Shown in pieces: positions 61,784-64,000 of a DNA stretch of 64,000 bases. The position numbers and the translations under genes were made by a program. The stretch is from contig NC_092322.1 of assembly GCF_036785885.1 (NCBI RefSeq), positions 15,956,466 to 16,020,465 of the forward strand, written 5' to 3'. The notes under the pieces were generated by a model. The model did no database searches. It had not been told where the DNA came from and saw nothing but the letters and a program-made list of their open reading frames with translations. The stretch is from Coffea arabica. Taxonomy: Eukaryota; Streptophyta; Magnoliopsida; Gentianales; Rubiaceae. Numbering within the stretch: the stretch's first letter is position 1; every line of letters starts with the position of its first letter.

Positions 61784-63789
61784 TTGGTGCCACACATGCC
61801 TAACCAGGTTTTTTCAAATCTAACCCTTATATAGGCATGTACCATGTAGCGTACCACACCAGATTTTTTCTTCCCCTTTCTTTTTTACTATTGTTTTATT
61901 CTTTTTTTTTTTCAGGTTTGATACTTTTCATTAATAATCTAAAAATCTATTTAAATATATTAACTCAGTAAGAGACTTATAATAATGTAATTATAGTTAT
62001 AATACTTAAAACCAATATACTTTATGTCAAAAGAATATTATTGATGAAAAATATTTGTATATATATAGTTCTTTAAGAAAGTAGGCTACGATGAATTCAC
62101 TTTTATATAGTCAACATTTCCTTACATTTTAGTATTTCATTAAGTCTTTTTTCGAGATAAAATTAGCAACTTTCGTAGTCAACAATAAATTATAAACAAC
62201 CTAATATGCCATAATATTTTCTGAAATCCGTAAAATTAACCTTAAAACCTTTAACCTCAAACTAATTTGGGCCCCATGACGCATTCTAATCAAAAAATGG
62301 ATCCGGCCTTGTACTAATTATTAGTTAAGTTACTCCACTAGTTTATTCCTTAACCCCACAAAATAATCTTTTCAGTTTTTCCTATCTAATTTTGACACCC
62401 TAGAGTACAAACTTAAACATAATCTTCAAAATACTTTACTAACAACTCCATGGAAAATGTAATGCTAACAATCAAAGCCCGATGAGAGTAGAAGACGACG
62501 ACGCTGATGACCCGCTACTTTTTAAATAATGGCACGTATAATCGGTGTTTTCGTTATGGAAAGTGATACTTGCACTCCTCAATTAGCTTCTAGCACTTCT
62601 TGAAAGCTATATTTTTAGTGAATGAATTGGAGTGCCAAAGGCTAAATGAGGAGTGCGAATATCAATTCCCTTTCATCGTCACTGAGTCGCCTCCTATGTG
62701 GATGTCTAAATAGGAAATGCTACGTCATAATAGCTTCATTTCTAAATTTAGAAAATGAATCTTTTTAATTTTTAAAATTTTGAATTTAGGAAATTATAAT
62801 AATGGTTTCATTAAGTATCCTAATTCACATGAGGAAACTAATTGTAAAGAAAGATTTCTAATCCAAGTTTTATGTTTCTTTCTTCGCCTATACACTCAAA
62901 CCTTTCTACCACTCCATATTCTTCCACCATTTTTAATAGACACCATTAATAACTTCAAATGACGTAATTTTGCAAAGAAAGTAGAAATTAATGGGATTAA
63001 TTCATGCCTATGGATGTTGCATAATGCATAGCAAGGATATTTTTGCTCTAATGAAGGATTGATGTATATGGAATTACTAAACTTGAATGCTTTAGAGTTT
63101 TTTTTCTCAAGTATTTTCATTTTTGGTTAAACAATCAATTTGAATCCCTTGTGTTTTAAACACAAAAACTCAATCAAATTGAAAAAATCCATATGATATA
63201 AGTTCTATGGAAATCTTTTTGTTTTTTTTTTTTGGCATCAATTTGCTTTGGTGTAATTTAGATCCAGTAGCACCTTGTTGGTGAAAAAAAAAAAAACACG
63301 AATAATGAGTACTTTTTTCTCATCACTAATGTATTACTTTCTACGTACTAATGATGTGGTATTCAATTATAGAAAAATGATGTGGCAATTGTTATATAAA
63401 ATAAAAATTGTTTACAACCCAAAATGTTTCTTTTATACATTATATTATACATAATTGGTTTCCAAAACAGAATGATTTAACTTTTTCACCGGGTTAGATT
63501 AGGAATCATATGTACGAAATATTGGCATGAGAAAGTGTAAATGAAGTGTAAGGATGCTTTAGAGTAACAAGGGTCTGCATATGTTAATTACCTCCCTAAA
63601 AGTATACTTAATAGTTTATGAAATTCAATTTCCATAGCAAGGCACTCACATGTATGCTTAATTAGTATCTTACCTGTACAAAGTACTCAAATTAAGCGCA
63701 AAAAAAAAAGAAAAAAAGAGTACTGATATTAAAGCATATGTGCAGGATTTATGTAGCACAATGTATGTACAAACTTAAACTAGTACGTT
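61784..63789. other. HDA14 upstream region and intergenic DNA
   Basis: The first 100 bases probably include the HDA14 5' untranslated region and promoter. CTTATATAGGC near 61828 (a TATATAAG reading on the minus strand) is a candidate TATA motif. Further right I see no gene, only AT-rich sequence and short A runs. Confidence 0.5.
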
Positions 63790-64000
63790 TAGGGATATAA
63801 ATGAATCTAATCAAACCAAACGTCTTAGTAATCAAGTTTGTCTGATTATATTAACAAGTTTGAAATTGTGTTCAAATTTGGCTTGTTTATTTATCGAGTC
63901 AAACTAAAACGAGTTTTTACTGACGCGAACTCAAGTAGAGCTCAAGTAGCTTGAAGTTCTTACATATAAACTCCAATTTTATGCTAATCAAGCCAAATTC
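63790..64000. repeat. Start of a dispersed repeat cut by the window end
   Basis: AGGGATATAAATGAATCTAA and the following AGTTTG/TCGAGTCAAAC text resemble the left part of hAT-type MITEs such as 541-939. The other end lies outside the window. Confidence 0.4.

Noticed and set aside
1-64000. CRISPR array, tRNA or rRNA genes, operons
   Set aside because: No regularly spaced short repeats, no cloverleaf beyond the SINE A/B boxes and no rRNA-like blocks were seen. The sequence is eukaryotic in character.

Overview
The window looks like nuclear DNA of a flowering plant. It is AT-rich, has spliced plant genes with long AT-rich introns, and is dense in plant transposon families (Helitrons, MULE, hAT and Harbinger-type MITEs, a tRNA-derived SINE, LINE fragments, an LTR). 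A SABATH methyltransferase, an E-class PPR protein, an RLP2/RLP3-like receptor protein and an HDA14-type deacetylase together point to a eudicot, possibly an asterid. The species cannot be fixed from the sequence alone.

Layout. 1-5 kb: intergenic DNA with a hAT-type MITE (541-939, 8-bp TSD) and a Mutator-type element (3404-4415, 9-bp TSD). 5.4-10.05 kb: an LTR end followed by an intact three-exon SABATH methyltransferase on the minus strand. 10-20.55 kb: a large decayed Helitron carrying Rep/helicase and RPA-like coding sequence and ending in a hairpin plus CTAG. 23.4-29.6 kb: a second, direct copy of the 5.4-10.05 kb unit. Its SABATH copy is a pseudogene with a nonsense codon, a MITE in exon 3 and a small Helitron in intron 2. 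30-35.5 kb: two related Mutator-type MITEs, a relic of the 5' end of an LRR receptor-like protein gene, and an internally deleted HDA14 pseudogene. 35.7-37.9 kb: an intronless E-class PPR gene. 38-43.9 kb: intergenic, with a SINE and a MITE. 43.95-46.2 kb: an intact LRR receptor-like protein gene. 47.2-49.75 kb: two LINE remnants lying tail to tail. 50.16-51.37 kb: a Harbinger-like element. 51.8-61.8 kb: an intact nine-exon HDA14-type gene. 61.8-64 kb: intergenic.

Four genes look functional: the SABATH enzyme, PPR, LRR-RLP and HDA14, all on the minus strand. They share no obvious pathway. The main story is duplication followed by decay. The SABATH unit was duplicated in direct orientation. 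An LRR-RLP/HDA14 pair was also duplicated, with one pair intact and the other reduced to relics. The paralogues serve as empty-site controls that date several insertions. I found no CRISPR array, no operon and no convincing undescribed system. The best-supported unusual observations are the precise nested insertions, the 7.4-kb deletion in the HDA14 pseudogene and the broken Rep/helicase.
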